From contig JAHDIF010000002.1 of NCBI GenBank assembly GCA_020630915.1, positions 124,001 through 188,000 on the forward strand: DNA of 64,000 nt. Reading direction: 5' to 3'. This stretch comes from Dokdonia sp. (GTDB lineage Bacteria > Bacteroidota > Bacteroidia > Flavobacteriales > Flavobacteriaceae). How positions within the stretch are numbered: position 1 is the stretch's first letter; every line of letters starts with the position of its first letter. The notes beneath the pieces are model-generated. The model was not told the DNA's origin and did not search any database. It saw only the letters and a list, made by a program, of their open reading frames with translations. The position numbers and the translations under genes are program-made. This document shows, piece after piece, positions 43,434 to 53,533 of the stretch.

Positions 43434-44387
43434 ATGTCTGATGTTGCCGCTATAGATAAGCTAGTTGAAAAGCATAAATCTCTAAAAGCTGAAATTGCCA
43501 AAATAATAATAGGTCAAGACCAAGTAATAAATGAGATATTAATCTCTGTTTTTTCTGGAGGACACGCTTTATTAGTAGGTGTTCCTGGACTCGCCAAAAC
43601 ACTTATGGTAAATACCATAGCCCAAACCTTAGGTTTGGATTTCAAACGTATCCAGTTTACTCCCGATCTTATGCCTAGTGATATACTAGGTTCTGAGATT
43701 TTAGACGAAAACAGGAAGTTTAAGTTCATTAAAGGACCAGTATTTGGTAATATCATTCTTGCAGATGAGATTAATAGAACTCCACCTAAAACCCAAGCTG
43801 CATTGCTGGAAGCGATGCAAGAGAGAGTTGTTACTGTTGCAGGACAACGCTATCCGTTATCTCTGCCGTATTTTGTACTAGCCACCCAAAATCCTATAGA
43901 GCAGGAGGGAACCTACCCACTGCCAGAGGCCCAACTAGATAGATTTATGTTTGCGATTAATCTAGAATACCCAACATATCAAGAAGAGGTAAGTGTAGTA
44001 AAAGCCACTACTTCTAACCACAACCCATCTGTTTCTGCATTATTTAATGCTCAAGAAATTATAGATTTTCAACAACTTATACGACGAATTCCAGTTGCAG
44101 ATAACGTAATTGAATATGCAGTAACCCTTGTAGGTAAAACACGTCCTAAATCTTCAGAAGCAGCACAAATTGTTAAAGATTATATAGATTGGGGCGCAGG
44201 CCCTAGAGCTTCTCAAAATTTAATATTAGGAGCAAAGACACATGCCGCGGTTAATGGAAAATATTCTCCGGATATTGAAGATGTTCAGGCTGTAGCAATT
44301 GGTATACTGAGACATAGGCTTATAAAGAATTACAAAGCAGAGGCAGAAGGTTTAAGTATTGAAGAAATTATCCGATCACTTTTTTAG
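43434..44387 (+). CDS. MoxR family AAA+ ATPase
   Basis: 317 aa. Walker A 'GVPGLAKT' (near residue 45), Walker B 'IILADEINRTPPKTQAALLEAMQE' region (broken at the DE), sensor 'LATQNPIEQEGTYPLPEAQLDRF', the MoxR hallmark. MoxR ATPases act with VWA proteins as metal- or complex-maturation chaperones; here the usual DUF58/VWA partners are not adjacent, and the gene instead follows the SurA-like genes by 4 bp, so it may serve envelope biogenesis (inference). Confidence 0.92.
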   Translation: MSDVAAIDKLVEKHKSLKAEIAKIIIGQDQVINEILISVFSGGHALLVGVPGLAKTLMVNTIAQTLGLDFKRIQFTPDLMPSDILGSEILDENRKFKFIKGPVFGNIILADEINRTPPKTQAALLEAMQERVVTVAGQRYPLSLPYFVLATQNPIEQEGTYPLPEAQLDRFMFAINLEYPTYQEEVSVVKATTSNHNPSVSALFNAQEIIDFQQLIRRIPVADNVIEYAVTLVGKTRPKSSEAAQIVKDYIDWGAGPRASQNLILGAKTHAAVNGKYSPDIEDVQAVAIGILRHRLIKNYKAEAEGLSIEEIIRSLF

Positions 44388-44396
44388 GAATAGGTA

Positions 44397-44410
44397 GCTT
44401 TCGCGAAAGC
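44397..44410. repeat. Palindrome GCTTTCGCGAAAGC, exact copy 9
   Basis: Intergenic, 9 bp after the MoxR stop. Confidence 0.9.
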
Positions 44411-44464
44411 GTGATATCTTACAAAAATTGCATATCTCAGAAAAATAAACCATGACATTGCCTA

Positions 44465-44495
44465 TTGCTATTGTCAGGCCTGTTTTGTAATTTCG
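44465..44495 (+). promoter_or_regulatory. Candidate promoter of the aconitase gene
   Basis: TTG at 44465-44467, 20-bp spacer, TAATTTCG at 44488-44495 (7 of 8 with TAnnTTTG). About 55 bp before the aconitase ATG. Confidence 0.35.
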
Positions 44496-44550
44496 CAAGG
44501 CTTTGAAAGCAACAGAACTCAACCAATAAATTTCAATAAAATATTAGACT

Positions 44551-46818
44551 ATGGCATTTGACATTGACATGATTAAAAAGGTCTATTCAAGAATGGGAGA
44601 TCGTGTAGATGCTGCCCGTAAACTTGTAGGGCGCCCGCTTACATTATCTGAGAAAATATTATACAGCCACTTATGGGAAGGAACACCTAGTAAGGCATTT
44701 ACAAGAGGTAAAGATTATGTAGATTTTGCGCCAGATCGTGTAGCGTGTCAGGATGCCACGGCTCAAATGGCTTTGTTACAGTTTATGCAAGCTGGAAAAT
44801 CTAAAGTTGCTGTACCTACTACAGTACACTGTGATCACTTGATTCAGGCCAAAGAAGGAGCCAGCAAAGATTTAAAAAGAGCTAATGAAACAAGTAATGA
44901 GGTTTTTGACTTTTTAGGTTCTGTTTCTAATAAATATGGCATTGGTTTCTGGAAACCAGGTGCCGGTATTATTCACCAAGTGGTGTTAGAAAACTATGCG
45001 TTTCCTGGAGGAATGATGATTGGTACAGATTCACATACAGTAAATGCTGGAGGTTTAGGAATGATCGCGATAGGTGTAGGAGGAGCAGATGCTGTAGATG
45101 TTATGGCGGGAATGGCTTGGGAGCTGAAGTTTCCAAAATTAATAGGAGTAAGACTTACAGGAAAGCTTTCTGGTTGGACGGCACCTAAAGATGTTATTCT
45201 TAAAGTAGCAGAAATTCTTACTGTAAAAGGAGGAACAGGAGCTGTTGTAGAATACTTTGGGCCTGGAGCTACAGCAATGTCTTGTACTGGTAAAGGAACT
45301 ATTTGTAACATGGGAGCAGAGATTGGTGCAACTACTTCTACTTTTGGGTATGACGAGTCTATGGAGCGTTATTTAAGGGCTACAGATAGAGAAGATGTTG
45401 CCGAGGCTGCAAATAAAGTAAAAGAGCATCTTACTGCAGATGCCGAAGTGTATGCAAATCCAGAAGATTATTTTGATCAGGTAATAGATATAAATCTATC
45501 AGAATTAGGCCCCTTACTTAATGGTCCTTTTACACCTGATTTATCTACGAGTGTAGGATCTGACATGACAGCAAAGGCCAATGAGAATGAATGGCCATTA
45601 GCGGTAGAGTGGGGTCTTATAGGATCTTGTACAAACTCATCGTACGAAGATCTTTCGCGAGCTTCTTCTATTGCGCAGCAGGCTTTGGATAAAGGGTTAA
45701 AAATGAAAGCAGAGTTGGGTATTAATCCAGGCTCTGAACAAGTTCGATATACAGCTGAGCGTGATGGTATCCTGCAAGTGTTTGAAAAACTAGATGCAAA
45801 AATTTTCACAAATGCTTGTGGACCTTGTATTGGTCAATGGGCACGTTATAGTGATCCTAAAAATGCGCCTAAAAATAGTATTGTTCACTCTTTTAATAGA
45901 AACTTTGCAAAGCGCGCAGATGGGAACCCGAATACACACGCTTTTGTAGCATCACCAGAGTTAACCGCAGCAATAGCCATTGCTGGTAGATTAGATTTCA
46001 ATCCTCTTAAGGATAGTCTTATAAATGAAGAGGGTCAAGAAGTAATGTTCGACGAGCCTACAGGATGGGAATTGCCTCCTAAAGGATTTGACGTTAAAGA
46101 TAATGGTTATGTAGAGCCAGTGGAGGATGGAAGTAGTGTTGACATAAAGGTAAGCCCTACAAGTGAGCGTTTAGAACTCTTAACGCCTTTTACACCTATA
46201 GGAAACACTATAAATGGAGCTAAGTTGTTAATCAAAGCATTTGGGAAGTGTACTACAGACCACATCTCTATGGCAGGGCCTTGGTTGCGTTATAGAGGTC
46301 ACTTAGATAATATATCCAATAACTGTTTGATAGGAGCTGTAAATGCCTTTGGAAAGAAGACTAACTTTGTTAAAAACCAACTTACTGGAGAGTATGGAGG
46401 AGTGCCAGATACACAGCGTGAATACAAGGCTGCTGGAATCCCAACAATAGTAGTTGGAGATCATAATTATGGCGAGGGCTCATCAAGAGAGCACGCAGCT
46501 ATGGAGCCTAGACATTTAGGTGTTGTGGCGGTAATTGTGAAGTCTTTTGCTCGTATACACGAAACAAATCTTAAGAAGCAGGGAATGCTCGGCCTTACCT
46601 TTGCAAATGAAGCAGATTATGATCTTATTCAAGAAGATGATACATTTAACTTTGTAGATCTTAATGAATTTGCACCAGATAAGCCACTTACTTTAGAAGT
46701 AGTACATGCAGATGGTAGTAAGGATACAATTATACTTAATCATACTTACAATCAAGCTCAAATCGAATGGTATAATGAGGGAAGTGCTCTTAACTTAATT
46801 AAAAAAGAAAATGCTTAA
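44551..46818 (+). CDS. Aconitate hydratase (mitochondrial-type)
   Basis: 755 aa. [4Fe-4S] enzyme of the TCA cycle converting citrate to isocitrate. Cluster ligands: Cys in '[10 protein letters not shown]' and the pair in '[10 protein letters not shown]'. Active-site patterns '[11 protein letters not shown]', 'SFNRNF' and '[15 protein letters not shown]' are present. The domain order (large cluster domain, then swivel domain from ~590) and length match the eukaryote-mitochondrial-like type rather than E. coli AcnA or AcnB. Single gene with its own terminator. Confidence 0.97.
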   Translation: MAFDIDMIKKVYSRMGDRVDAARKLVGRPLTLSEKILYSHLWEGTPSKAFTRGKDYVDFAPDRVACQDATAQMALLQFMQAGKSKVAVPTTVHCDHLIQAKEGASKDLKRANETSNEVFDFLGSVSNKYGIGFWKPGAGIIHQVVLENYAFPGGMMIGTDSHTVNAGGLGMIAIGVGGADAVDVMAGMAWELKFPKLIGVRLTGKLSGWTAPKDVILKVAEILTVKGGTGAVVEYFGPGATAMSCTGKGTICNMGAEIGATTSTFGYDESMERYLRATDREDVAEAANKVKEHLTADAEVYANPEDYFDQVIDINLSELGPLLNGPFTPDLSTSVGSDMTAKANENEWPLAVEWGLIGSCTNSSYEDLSRASSIAQQALDKGLKMKAELGINPGSEQVRYTAERDGILQVFEKLDAKIFTNACGPCIGQWARYSDPKNAPKNSIVHSFNRNFAKRADGNPNTHAFVASPELTAAIAIAGRLDFNPLKDSLINEEGQEVMFDEPTGWELPPKGFDVKDNGYVEPVEDGSSVDIKVSPTSERLELLTPFTPIGNTINGAKLLIKAFGKCTTDHISMAGPWLRYRGHLDNISNNCLIGAVNAFGKKTNFVKNQLTGEYGGVPDTQREYKAAGIPTIVVGDHNYGEGSSREHAAMEPRHLGVVAVIVKSFARIHETNLKKQGMLGLTFANEADYDLIQEDDTFNFVDLNEFAPDKPLTLEVVHADGSKDTIILNHTYNQAQIEWYNEGSALNLIKKENA

Positions 46819-46867
46819 ATAAATTGATGCTTTTGCTTTCGCGAAAAATCGAAGTATAATAATTTAA

Positions 46868-46895
46868 AACCTCTCCTAGTTGAGAGGTTTTTTTA
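46868..46895 (+). terminator. Intrinsic terminator after the aconitase gene
   Basis: 8-bp stem AACCTCTC/GAGAGGTT (46868-46889), 6-base loop, seven-T run. A partial palindrome copy (46835-46846) lies just before it. Confidence 0.9.
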
Positions 46896-47107
46896 TGGCT
46901 CCTTTTAGTAAGGAAGTCTTCGTTTCTATGACTGTATGATAAATATTATTGAATGAATGCGTCATCGATTTGTGAAGACGCAAATGTTTTTGGAATACTA
47001 TATCCTTATAGGTTTCGAATAATGAAATAATTGTAATCGGGGCAATAAATCAGTAAATAGGATAAGTTAATTTATCTTTAAAATATATTACTTTTTTTAA
47101 TGATCGT

Positions 47108-47677
47108 ATGAAACTAAAAAAAATCAAGATTTCTAATCTCTTGTTCATAGCATTGATTGCATTACTATTGATACCTCAATCGCGAAATCTTATTCAGGTA
47201 AATTTACAAAAGCTCATTGTAAAATTTAATCCTTTTGGACCAAAAGAAATAGAAAAAGAGAATCAGGTCATACTAGCTCCTTTTGATTATAAGGTAAGTA
47301 CCTTGGATGGTATTACTATACACAGCTCTATTGGAAAAGGAAAAGTCACTTTTATTAGTTATTGGGCTACCTGGTGCCCTCCTTGTATAGCTGAGCTACC
47401 CAGTCTTGAAAAGTTATATGGTGATTATGGGAACAGAATTAATTTTTTATTTATCACAAACGAAGAGCCTAGTGCGGTTCAAAAATTTCTTGAAAGAAGA
47501 GAATTAAATGTACCCGCTGTCCGGCCTCTTATGGATATTCCAGATCAGTTATTTGAGCGAAGTATTCCTACTAATTATATTATAGACAAGAAGGGGAGAA
47601 TCGTTCTCAAAGAGCAGGGCGCAGTAAATTGGGACAGTGAGGAAGTTAGAGTTTTACTAGATAAATTACTTCACTAA
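47108..47677 (+). CDS. TlpA-like membrane-anchored thiol:disulfide oxidoreductase
   Basis: 189 aa. N-terminal membrane anchor (~9-25), then a thioredoxin fold with active site 'WATWCPPC' (Cys90, Cys93) and cis-Pro near 'SIPTNYIID'. It likely reduces disulfides in the periplasm, for example in cytochrome c maturation. Convergent with the TonB-receptor gene, 17 bp apart. Confidence 0.88.
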   Translation: MKLKKIKISNLLFIALIALLLIPQSRNLIQVNLQKLIVKFNPFGPKEIEKENQVILAPFDYKVSTLDGITIHSSIGKGKVTFISYWATWCPPCIAELPSLEKLYGDYGNRINFLFITNEEPSAVQKFLERRELNVPAVRPLMDIPDQLFERSIPTNYIIDKKGRIVLKEQGAVNWDSEEVRVLLDKLLH

Positions 47678-47694
47678 CAGGTGGTTAAGATTTA

Positions 47695-50217
47695 TTAAAA
47701 AGTAATCTTTAACGAAAGGTTAGGTGTTCTTTCGAGGGCTCTTCTGTTAACGTTAGTAGCGGTGTCGTCCATATTAATAAAAGTTCTTTCTAACTCATTC
47801 TCTTCATTGGTTATATTCCAAAGAGATAAACCAACAAAACCTTCGTAATCCTCATTAAATTTGAAGTTATAGGTGGCAGATAAATCTATTCGTAGGTAAT
47901 CATTAATGTTGCTAGAGTTAGGTTGATTAAAGTTTAATTCATTTTCAATAATTGGGTTTTCAGGATTGAGAGGGGTAAAAGGTTTTCCTCTTCTCCAGTT
48001 TATACCAGCTGCTATTTTAAAGGTTTTAAAAGTGTAATCAACAATACTATTGATGCTGTGTCTAACATCGTTATTGTTAGGAAATTCTAAGTTTGTATTC
48101 AAGGGTAGGCTATCCCAGTTATAGTCGTTAACGGAGTAGGAGTAACTTAGAGAGGTATTAAAATCTCCTAAATTTTTTGAGACAAGAAGATCAAAACCAT
48201 TTATATCATAAGATCCAATAGCATTTACAAATTGTAATTGATTAAGGAATCCTTGACTCTGTGTTGTAACTCCGCTCACTCTTTTTATATAGTATTCTGC
48301 ACTTATTAAGAGATCTCTTTCTGAATAATGTAAGCCTATTGAGGCTTGTTTTCCTCTTAATATAGGAATATCGTTATTGTTTGAAAGGATCCACCTTCTG
48401 TTATCAACACCGATAAAGTCATTCTGTAAATTAATGATTTGAGATGTTATTTGGCTCTTGTACTCACCTTTAATTTCTGCCGTAAAACCTTTGAAAATTT
48501 TGTAATTAAACACCGCTCTAGGTTCTACAAAGATGGTATCTAGTTTACCAAAATGGCTAGCTCTTACACCCAAAATGGCTCTTCCTCTTCCATCTAAAAA
48601 ACGTTGATCTCCTTCTGTATACACTGCATTTGTAATTACTACTTCTTTTTGATCACTTCTAAATATAGGGTTTGTGACATCTGCAACATTTCTTATACCC
48701 GTTTCTGTTAGTTGGTAGCCACCTTTTATAAAAAGACTATTGTCAACTTTGAAAGATGATTCCACTCGTGCAGAAACCTCCAAGACGTCATTCTCTTGGA
48801 TAAGCACCTGATTACTCGTGAAGTTGGTGTTCTCAGATTGAAGACTGTAGTTTGTAACATACGTTTGTAACTCAGATGAGTGTTTATCATTCCATTTATG
48901 TCCTAAGACAATTCCTCCAGCTAGGTTACGCTGGCTCACGCCGCTTAAAGTCACAAAAACCTTATCATCAATATTTCCATTTTCTGTAAATTCTAATTCA
49001 TTACTAATGAAAATAGAATTTGCCTTAATAAATGTTTTGTCAGATAGATTCGAAAAATAACGAACACTTGTATCAAAAAAATTAAATGTTCGATTTGATA
49101 TGATACTACTGTCAAAATTACCAATAACTTCAGTGTCCCTAAATGCCTGATCAAAGTAGGAATCATAGGTGGGAGTTTCATAAATACCATTTAAAGAGTG
49201 CCTACCAGCAACTTGTAATGACGATCTTTTTGAAATAGGAACTTCTATATTCAGGTTAGCATTGAGTAAGTTAAGCCCCGCAGAACCTTCTATATGATTT
49301 ACAATCTCATTATTGGTTTCCATCACAATTGTTCCAGAAACGCCGTCTGCATATTTCGCATTGGTTCCGTTAGTATATATAGAAGCTTTTTTTGTTGTTT
49401 CTGGGTTAAAGGCAGAGATGAGTCCAAAAAAGTGACCACTTTGATACATCTTTATGCCATCCCATAATAATAAGTTTTGATCATTTGTACCCCCCCGTAT
49501 GTTCAGGTTACTCACCCTTTCATTCACACTAATCACACCCGGTAACGATTGAGCAGATAGTAATACGTCAGATTCTATTAGTCCAGGTAAAATCCCAAAA
49601 TCCTCATAATTTATTTCGACATATCCCTTTCTATTTTTTGAAATTCCTGCAGTGATATAATTCTTAAGCAGCACTTCTTCAAGCTCTACAGGATAGATGT
49701 TTTTTGTTATTAATCGTATTTCTAAACATTCTTGATCTAAAATATCCTTAACATTTAGATTAATAGTTTCATAACCTGATTGCGAGATGTTTACTTGCTC
49801 ATTTTTTGTAGTTGCGAGTATATAGAATAAACCATCTTCATTAGATTTTGTTGCTACTTTCCCAAGTCTAACAATAACATTAGGTATGGGGCTTCCTTCT
49901 AGATCTTTTATAGAACCACAAATTGTGTAGGACTCTTGATTTTTTACAATGGCAAAGGTCTGCTCATTTATTTTTTCAAAAGTGAGAGAGAAATAGTTTG
50001 CAAGTATTTTTAAACTGCGGCTTAGACTTAAATTATTATCCCACTTTGTTATGTACAGATCATTAATATCTTGATCTGCATAAGAAAATTGTATAGAATG
50101 TTTACTGGATAGGTCTAGAATTATCTTAGTTAAAGGCAATACTTCGCCATCACCTTGACCATAAGTAGAAATGGTGAAAATAATTAATGTAAAAAGTAAA
50201 CTTAATTTATTCTTCAA
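47695..50217 (-). CDS. TonB-dependent receptor with STN signalling domain
   Basis: 840 aa. Signal peptide to ~20; an STN/secretin-TonB short N-domain (~25-100, 'SIQFSYADQDINDLYI...ILANYFSLTFE') as in FecA-type transducers; carboxypeptidase-regulatory-like domain (~115-185, 'GSIKDLEGSPIPNVIVRLG'); plug (~200-310, 'GVISVNERVSNLNIRGG'); 22-strand barrel to an aromatic C-terminus ('LSLKITF'). With FecR and the ECF sigma factor upstream it forms a trans-envelope signalling relay. The ligand is unknown; SusD is absent, so glycan import is less likely. Confidence 0.92.
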   Translation of the reverse strand: MKNKLSLLFTLIIFTISTYGQGDGEVLPLTKIILDLSSKHSIQFSYADQDINDLYITKWDNNLSLSRSLKILANYFSLTFEKINEQTFAIVKNQESYTICGSIKDLEGSPIPNVIVRLGKVATKSNEDGLFYILATTKNEQVNISQSGYETINLNVKDILDQECLEIRLITKNIYPVELEEVLLKNYITAGISKNRKGYVEINYEDFGILPGLIESDVLLSAQSLPGVISVNERVSNLNIRGGTNDQNLLLWDGIKMYQSGHFFGLISAFNPETTKKASIYTNGTNAKYADGVSGTIVMETNNEIVNHIEGSAGLNLLNANLNIEVPISKRSSLQVAGRHSLNGIYETPTYDSYFDQAFRDTEVIGNFDSSIISNRTFNFFDTSVRYFSNLSDKTFIKANSIFISNELEFTENGNIDDKVFVTLSGVSQRNLAGGIVLGHKWNDKHSSELQTYVTNYSLQSENTNFTSNQVLIQENDVLEVSARVESSFKVDNSLFIKGGYQLTETGIRNVADVTNPIFRSDQKEVVITNAVYTEGDQRFLDGRGRAILGVRASHFGKLDTIFVEPRAVFNYKIFKGFTAEIKGEYKSQITSQIINLQNDFIGVDNRRWILSNNNDIPILRGKQASIGLHYSERDLLISAEYYIKRVSGVTTQSQGFLNQLQFVNAIGSYDINGFDLLVSKNLGDFNTSLSYSYSVNDYNWDSLPLNTNLEFPNNNDVRHSINSIVDYTFKTFKIAAGINWRRGKPFTPLNPENPIIENELNFNQPNSSNINDYLRIDLSATYNFKFNEDYEGFVGLSLWNITNEENELERTFINMDDTATNVNRRALERTPNLSLKITF

Positions 50218-51112
50218 TATACCCCAAACTTACTTCTTTTTCACTACTTATGGAATAGTTAAGCTTCATTGGGATTGAAATAGATTGCAGGGCATCTTCA
50301 AGATTGTCATGAGGAAAACTTCCCGTAAATAATTTGTTTTCTGGCAGGTTACTTTTTTCTATACTAATGTTGTATTGTAATTGTAATTCTTCAAGCACTT
50401 CTTTAAGAGGGCTACTTGTAAAAGAACTAGTGCCTTGTGTCCAATCTGGAGTAGACTTAGTAAGAAGACTATTTGTAAATCTACCATTCATTAATTTCAC
50501 AGCAGTTCCTCTTCCTACCTGCAATAATGTATCTTTTGTTTTTACTTGAACAAGCCCTTCAAAAGTTTTTATTTCAAAATGGCCTTTTCTATCTTTTACT
50601 ACAAACTGTGTTCCTAGAACTGACACCATACCTTGTTTTGTAATTACGTCAAATTTTTTGCCCTTTGCCACTTTAAAGTATGCCTCACCCTCTAGGTGCA
50701 CACTTCTATTTTCTTGCCATTCGCTTTCGCGAAAGCGAATTTCAGATCCAGCATTTAATAGAACAACAGAGTTGTCAGGAAGGATAACCTCTTCTTTTTG
50801 AGCAATGTCTGTACGAATACTTTCTCCTCTTGGGATAGTATTTAACAATACAATACTTACTAATAGCAATAAAGAAGCTGCAATACCATACTTCCAATAA
50901 TTGTGGGAAGATTTTTTATAATGGGCCTCTCTCACTTTTTGAAACACCTCCACTTCATTAAAAAGAGGGGCTTGAAATAACGGAGCACTTTCCGAAAGCT
51001 TTTCATAATCCTCAAATTCGGGGTATTGACGCAAAATTGCCAATTCCTCGTCGGTTATGTTATGGTCAAGCCATTTTAATATTAGGGATTCTTTGTTCAT
51101 TTCTTTTAACAT
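50207..51112 (-). CDS. FecR-type anti-sigma/transducer protein
   Basis: 301 aa. N-terminal cytosolic helices (1-~85), one membrane helix (~90-105, 'YGIAASLLLLVSIVLLNTI'), periplasmic FecR domain ('ILPDNSVVLLNAGSEIRF', 'VHLEGEAYFKVAKGKKFDVIT') and a DUF4974 domain at the C-terminus. It senses the STN domain of the receptor and controls the ECF sigma factor. Its 3' end overlaps the receptor gene by 11 bp. An exact palindrome copy codes 'RFRES' just after 'GSEI'. Confidence 0.92.
   Translation of the reverse strand: MLKEMNKESLILKWLDHNITDEELAILRQYPEFEDYEKLSESAPLFQAPLFNEVEVFQKVREAHYKKSSHNYWKYGIAASLLLLVSIVLLNTIPRGESIRTDIAQKEEVILPDNSVVLLNAGSEIRFRESEWQENRSVHLEGEAYFKVAKGKKFDVITKQGMVSVLGTQFVVKDRKGHFEIKTFEGLVQVKTKDTLLQVGRGTAVKLMNGRFTNSLLTKSTPDWTQGTSSFTSSPLKEVLEELQLQYNISIEKSNLPENKLFTGSFPHDNLEDALQSISIPMKLNYSISSEKEVSLGYIEE
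50723..50736. repeat. Palindrome GCTTTCGCGAAAGC, exact copy 10
   Basis: Inside the FecR gene, read as Arg-Phe-Arg-Glu-Ser. Symmetry extends to at least 20 bp (50720-50739). Confidence 0.9.
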
Positions 51113-51148
51113 TCAATAGTAAAACAATCTTACAATCGATTTTCCTAC

Positions 51149-51667
51149 CTAGGGGATATTTTTTATTTCTTTTCTAAGTTTAGTAAGTGCTGTATACAGT
51201 CTTTTTTCTACGGCCTTTTTAGAAATACCCAGTAAGTCTGCAATTTCTTGATGGCGTTTTCTTTCAATCCTATTTAATAGAAACACCTCGCGTTGCGCTT
51301 GGGTTAAGTTGGACAGTGCTTGCTGATATTTGTCTAGGTATTGTTTTTCTTCAAGAATAAATTCAGGATCTTCATTTGTAGAAGAAACAAAAGGTTTCTG
51401 CGAGTATTTTAATTTTACCTTCTCGTGCTTTATAGCATTAAGCATAGTATTATTTGCAATAGTAAATAAAAAGCTTTTTGCTTTTTGAGGGGTGGTGTCT
51501 GCACATTTGTCCCACAACTTTACAAAGGCCTCTTGTACTTTGTCTTGCGGGTCAAGGGCACTACCATATTTATAATAAAGAAAGTTGTGGAGATCTTTAG
51601 AGTGATTTTTGAAAATATTCTCAAAAACGTGCTCGTCGCATATATTAGTATGTAAGTCTTTTTCCAT
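51149..51667 (-). CDS. ECF-type RNA polymerase sigma factor
   Basis: 172 aa. Sigma region 2 (~20-85, 'YYKYGSALDPQDKVQEAFVKLW') and region 4 (~110-170, 'LTQAQREVFLLNRIERKRHQEIADLLGIS' split by the HTH turn, 'KAVEKRLYTAL'), the Bacteroidetes ECF10-like set that pairs with FecR. First gene of the sigma-FecR-receptor operon. TACTTTTG lies only ~11 bp before its ATG (minus strand, 51678-51685), suggesting a near-leaderless mRNA. Confidence 0.93.
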   Translation of the reverse strand: MEKDLHTNICDEHVFENIFKNHSKDLHNFLYYKYGSALDPQDKVQEAFVKLWDKCADTTPQKAKSFLFTIANNTMLNAIKHEKVKLKYSQKPFVSSTNEDPEFILEEKQYLDKYQQALSNLTQAQREVFLLNRIERKRHQEIADLLGISKKAVEKRLYTALTKLRKEIKNIP

Positions 51668-51732
51668 TATTTAGACGCAAAAGTAACAAAATTACGTCTT
51701 TTAAACGGGGATTATACTGAGCTTAGTTGTTA

Positions 51733-51740
51733 TATATTTG
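51733..51740 (+). promoter_or_regulatory. -7 box of the divergent lipoprotein gene
   Basis: TATATTTG, 26 bp before the first ATG. No TTG at the expected distance upstream, which could mean use of an alternative sigma factor. Confidence 0.45.
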
Positions 51741-51765
51741 TATCTAAGAAAATTACCTTTTTTAT

Positions 51766-53508
51766 ATGTTAATGAAAAAATATTTTTTACTTCTCTTACT
51801 GCCATTAATCTTTGTTTTTGCCTGTCAAGAAGAAAGCAGCTCAATTACGGATGAAGAGGAGGTTGAAAATATTTCTGGATCTATGGTAAATCTTCTTGCA
51901 AATATGTCATCAAATGATGGCTCTATAGATAATATTCTAGATTCTGCTAGTTGTTTGGAGATAGCGCTACCTATAACTGTAATTGTAAATGGTATAGAGA
52001 TAAATGTTACAACACACAACGATTTGCAAATTGTTGAAGCTATTATTGATGATTCCGTAGGAGATATAGATACAATTGAGCTTGTTTTCCCTATCACATT
52101 GATACTTGCAGATTTTACAACAATTGATATTAATAATGAGCAGGAACTATTATCGTATAGTATGAGTTGCGATGAGGATAATGTTCAAGATCAAGACATA
52201 GAGTGCCTAGATTTTGTGTATCCTATAACCTTTTCAATATTTAATATAAATGCTACTACTGTAGATACTGTAAATATCGTTAATGATGAGCAGCTCTATG
52301 AATTTATTACTTCAATTTCAGATGCTACGGTAGTTAGCTTAAATTATCCTTTACAAGTGATTTTATGGGATGATTCGATCTTAACAATTAATAGTCAGAA
52401 CGAATTAGAAATCGCTTTAGAAGTAGCGCAAGATGCATGTGATGAAGATGATGATACCGATTTTGATGATGATGATAATATCAATATAGATCAAGATCAA
52501 TTTGTCTTTAGATTAACAGACTGTCTTTGGGAAATAGAAACATTAGTGCTAGATAATATTAATTATACAAGTGACCTTGTAGACTCTTATCTAGACTTTA
52601 ATGAAAATTTTACTGTATCTGTTGTTACAGATGGTAGTAACCAGACAGGGACTTGGAGTATAGAGCCCGAAGGAGAATCTTTTAGGGTTACTATAGACTC
52701 CATAGGAGTACCAGGGTTTGAAAATGATTGGTTGTTACATACCATAGAAGAGGACGACGGTTATCTTTTAGATTTACGCAACACCATTGACATTTTACGC
52801 ATACAAGAGAATTGTAACATAGAAGACACAGATGCCGGTATTACCTATACTTCAGAAGAGGTTGTTGAAGCTTTAGAAACCTGCGAATGGGTACTAGACT
52901 TAGACCAAAACGGAGATTATTTCTTTTATGACTTTACATTTAATACTAATGAAACTATACTAGTAGCAAATTTACTCACAGGTCAGAACACTAGTGGCAA
53001 TTGGAATCTTTCTCAAGATCCTACGGGAGCTTTTATGATTTCTTTATCTAATTTAAGTGCAGAGTTAAGTGCTCTTAATCAGGTTTGGACTATTCAAGAT
53101 TTTGCGAGTGACTTTATAACATTAGAAAATGAACAAGGTAATATACTTACCATGTCTCAAACGTGCCCTAATGATTTAGACCTCACAGAGGTTTTGTTAG
53201 ATAGTAACTGGCGTATTACCTACTTTGACCTTAATGGAGAAAATCAAACAGCACTTTTTACTTCCTTCATTTTTGATTTTGATGCAGCAGATCAAGTAAT
53301 AGCAATTGAAGATGGTGTAGATGGTTTTCTTGGAAGTTGGCAGGCTTTAAATAATGATTTGGGTTTAAGTTTAGATTTTGGCCCTATTTACCCTTTGTTT
53401 AACTTGAATAGTGATTATTGGATTGTACTCGATTTACAGTCTACAAAGGTAGAACTCGTTTATCAAAATGGGCAAGATCTCTTTGTAGCCGTCTTCCAGT
53501 CTAACTAA
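51766..53508 (+). CDS. Multi-repeat acidic lipoprotein divergent from the sigma/FecR/TonB genes
   Basis: 580 aa. Signal with lipobox 'FVFAC' (Cys20 from the first ATG; a second ATG is two codons on). Two repeats of a ~90-residue beta unit (~50-135 and ~145-230, each beginning 'C-L-x-x-x-x-P-I-T' and ending in acidic residues), an Asp-rich linker ('DEDDDTDFDDDDNINID'), then three lipocalin-like repeats (~245-345, ~355-455, ~460-575; 'CLWEIETLVLD', 'CEWVLDLDQNGD', 'SNWRITYFDLNG'). Surface or periplasmic ligand-binding protein by inference; possibly the target of the adjacent signalling system. Confidence 0.7.
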   Translation: MLMKKYFLLLLLPLIFVFACQEESSSITDEEEVENISGSMVNLLANMSSNDGSIDNILDSASCLEIALPITVIVNGIEINVTTHNDLQIVEAIIDDSVGDIDTIELVFPITLILADFTTIDINNEQELLSYSMSCDEDNVQDQDIECLDFVYPITFSIFNINATTVDTVNIVNDEQLYEFITSISDATVVSLNYPLQVILWDDSILTINSQNELEIALEVAQDACDEDDDTDFDDDDNINIDQDQFVFRLTDCLWEIETLVLDNINYTSDLVDSYLDFNENFTVSVVTDGSNQTGTWSIEPEGESFRVTIDSIGVPGFENDWLLHTIEEDDGYLLDLRNTIDILRIQENCNIEDTDAGITYTSEEVVEALETCEWVLDLDQNGDYFFYDFTFNTNETILVANLLTGQNTSGNWNLSQDPTGAFMISLSNLSAELSALNQVWTIQDFASDFITLENEQGNILTMSQTCPNDLDLTEVLLDSNWRITYFDLNGENQTALFTSFIFDFDAADQVIAIEDGVDGFLGSWQALNNDLGLSLDFGPIYPLFNLNSDYWIVLDLQSTKVELVYQNGQDLFVAVFQSN

Positions 53509-53533
53509 AGTTTATATATACATTATCTACTCT

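Noticed and set aside
47678-47705. Another GGTGGTT-plus-hairpin at the TlpA/TonB-receptor junction
   Set aside because: A 7-mer is expected several times in 64 kb; there is no tail copy and the hairpin is weak.
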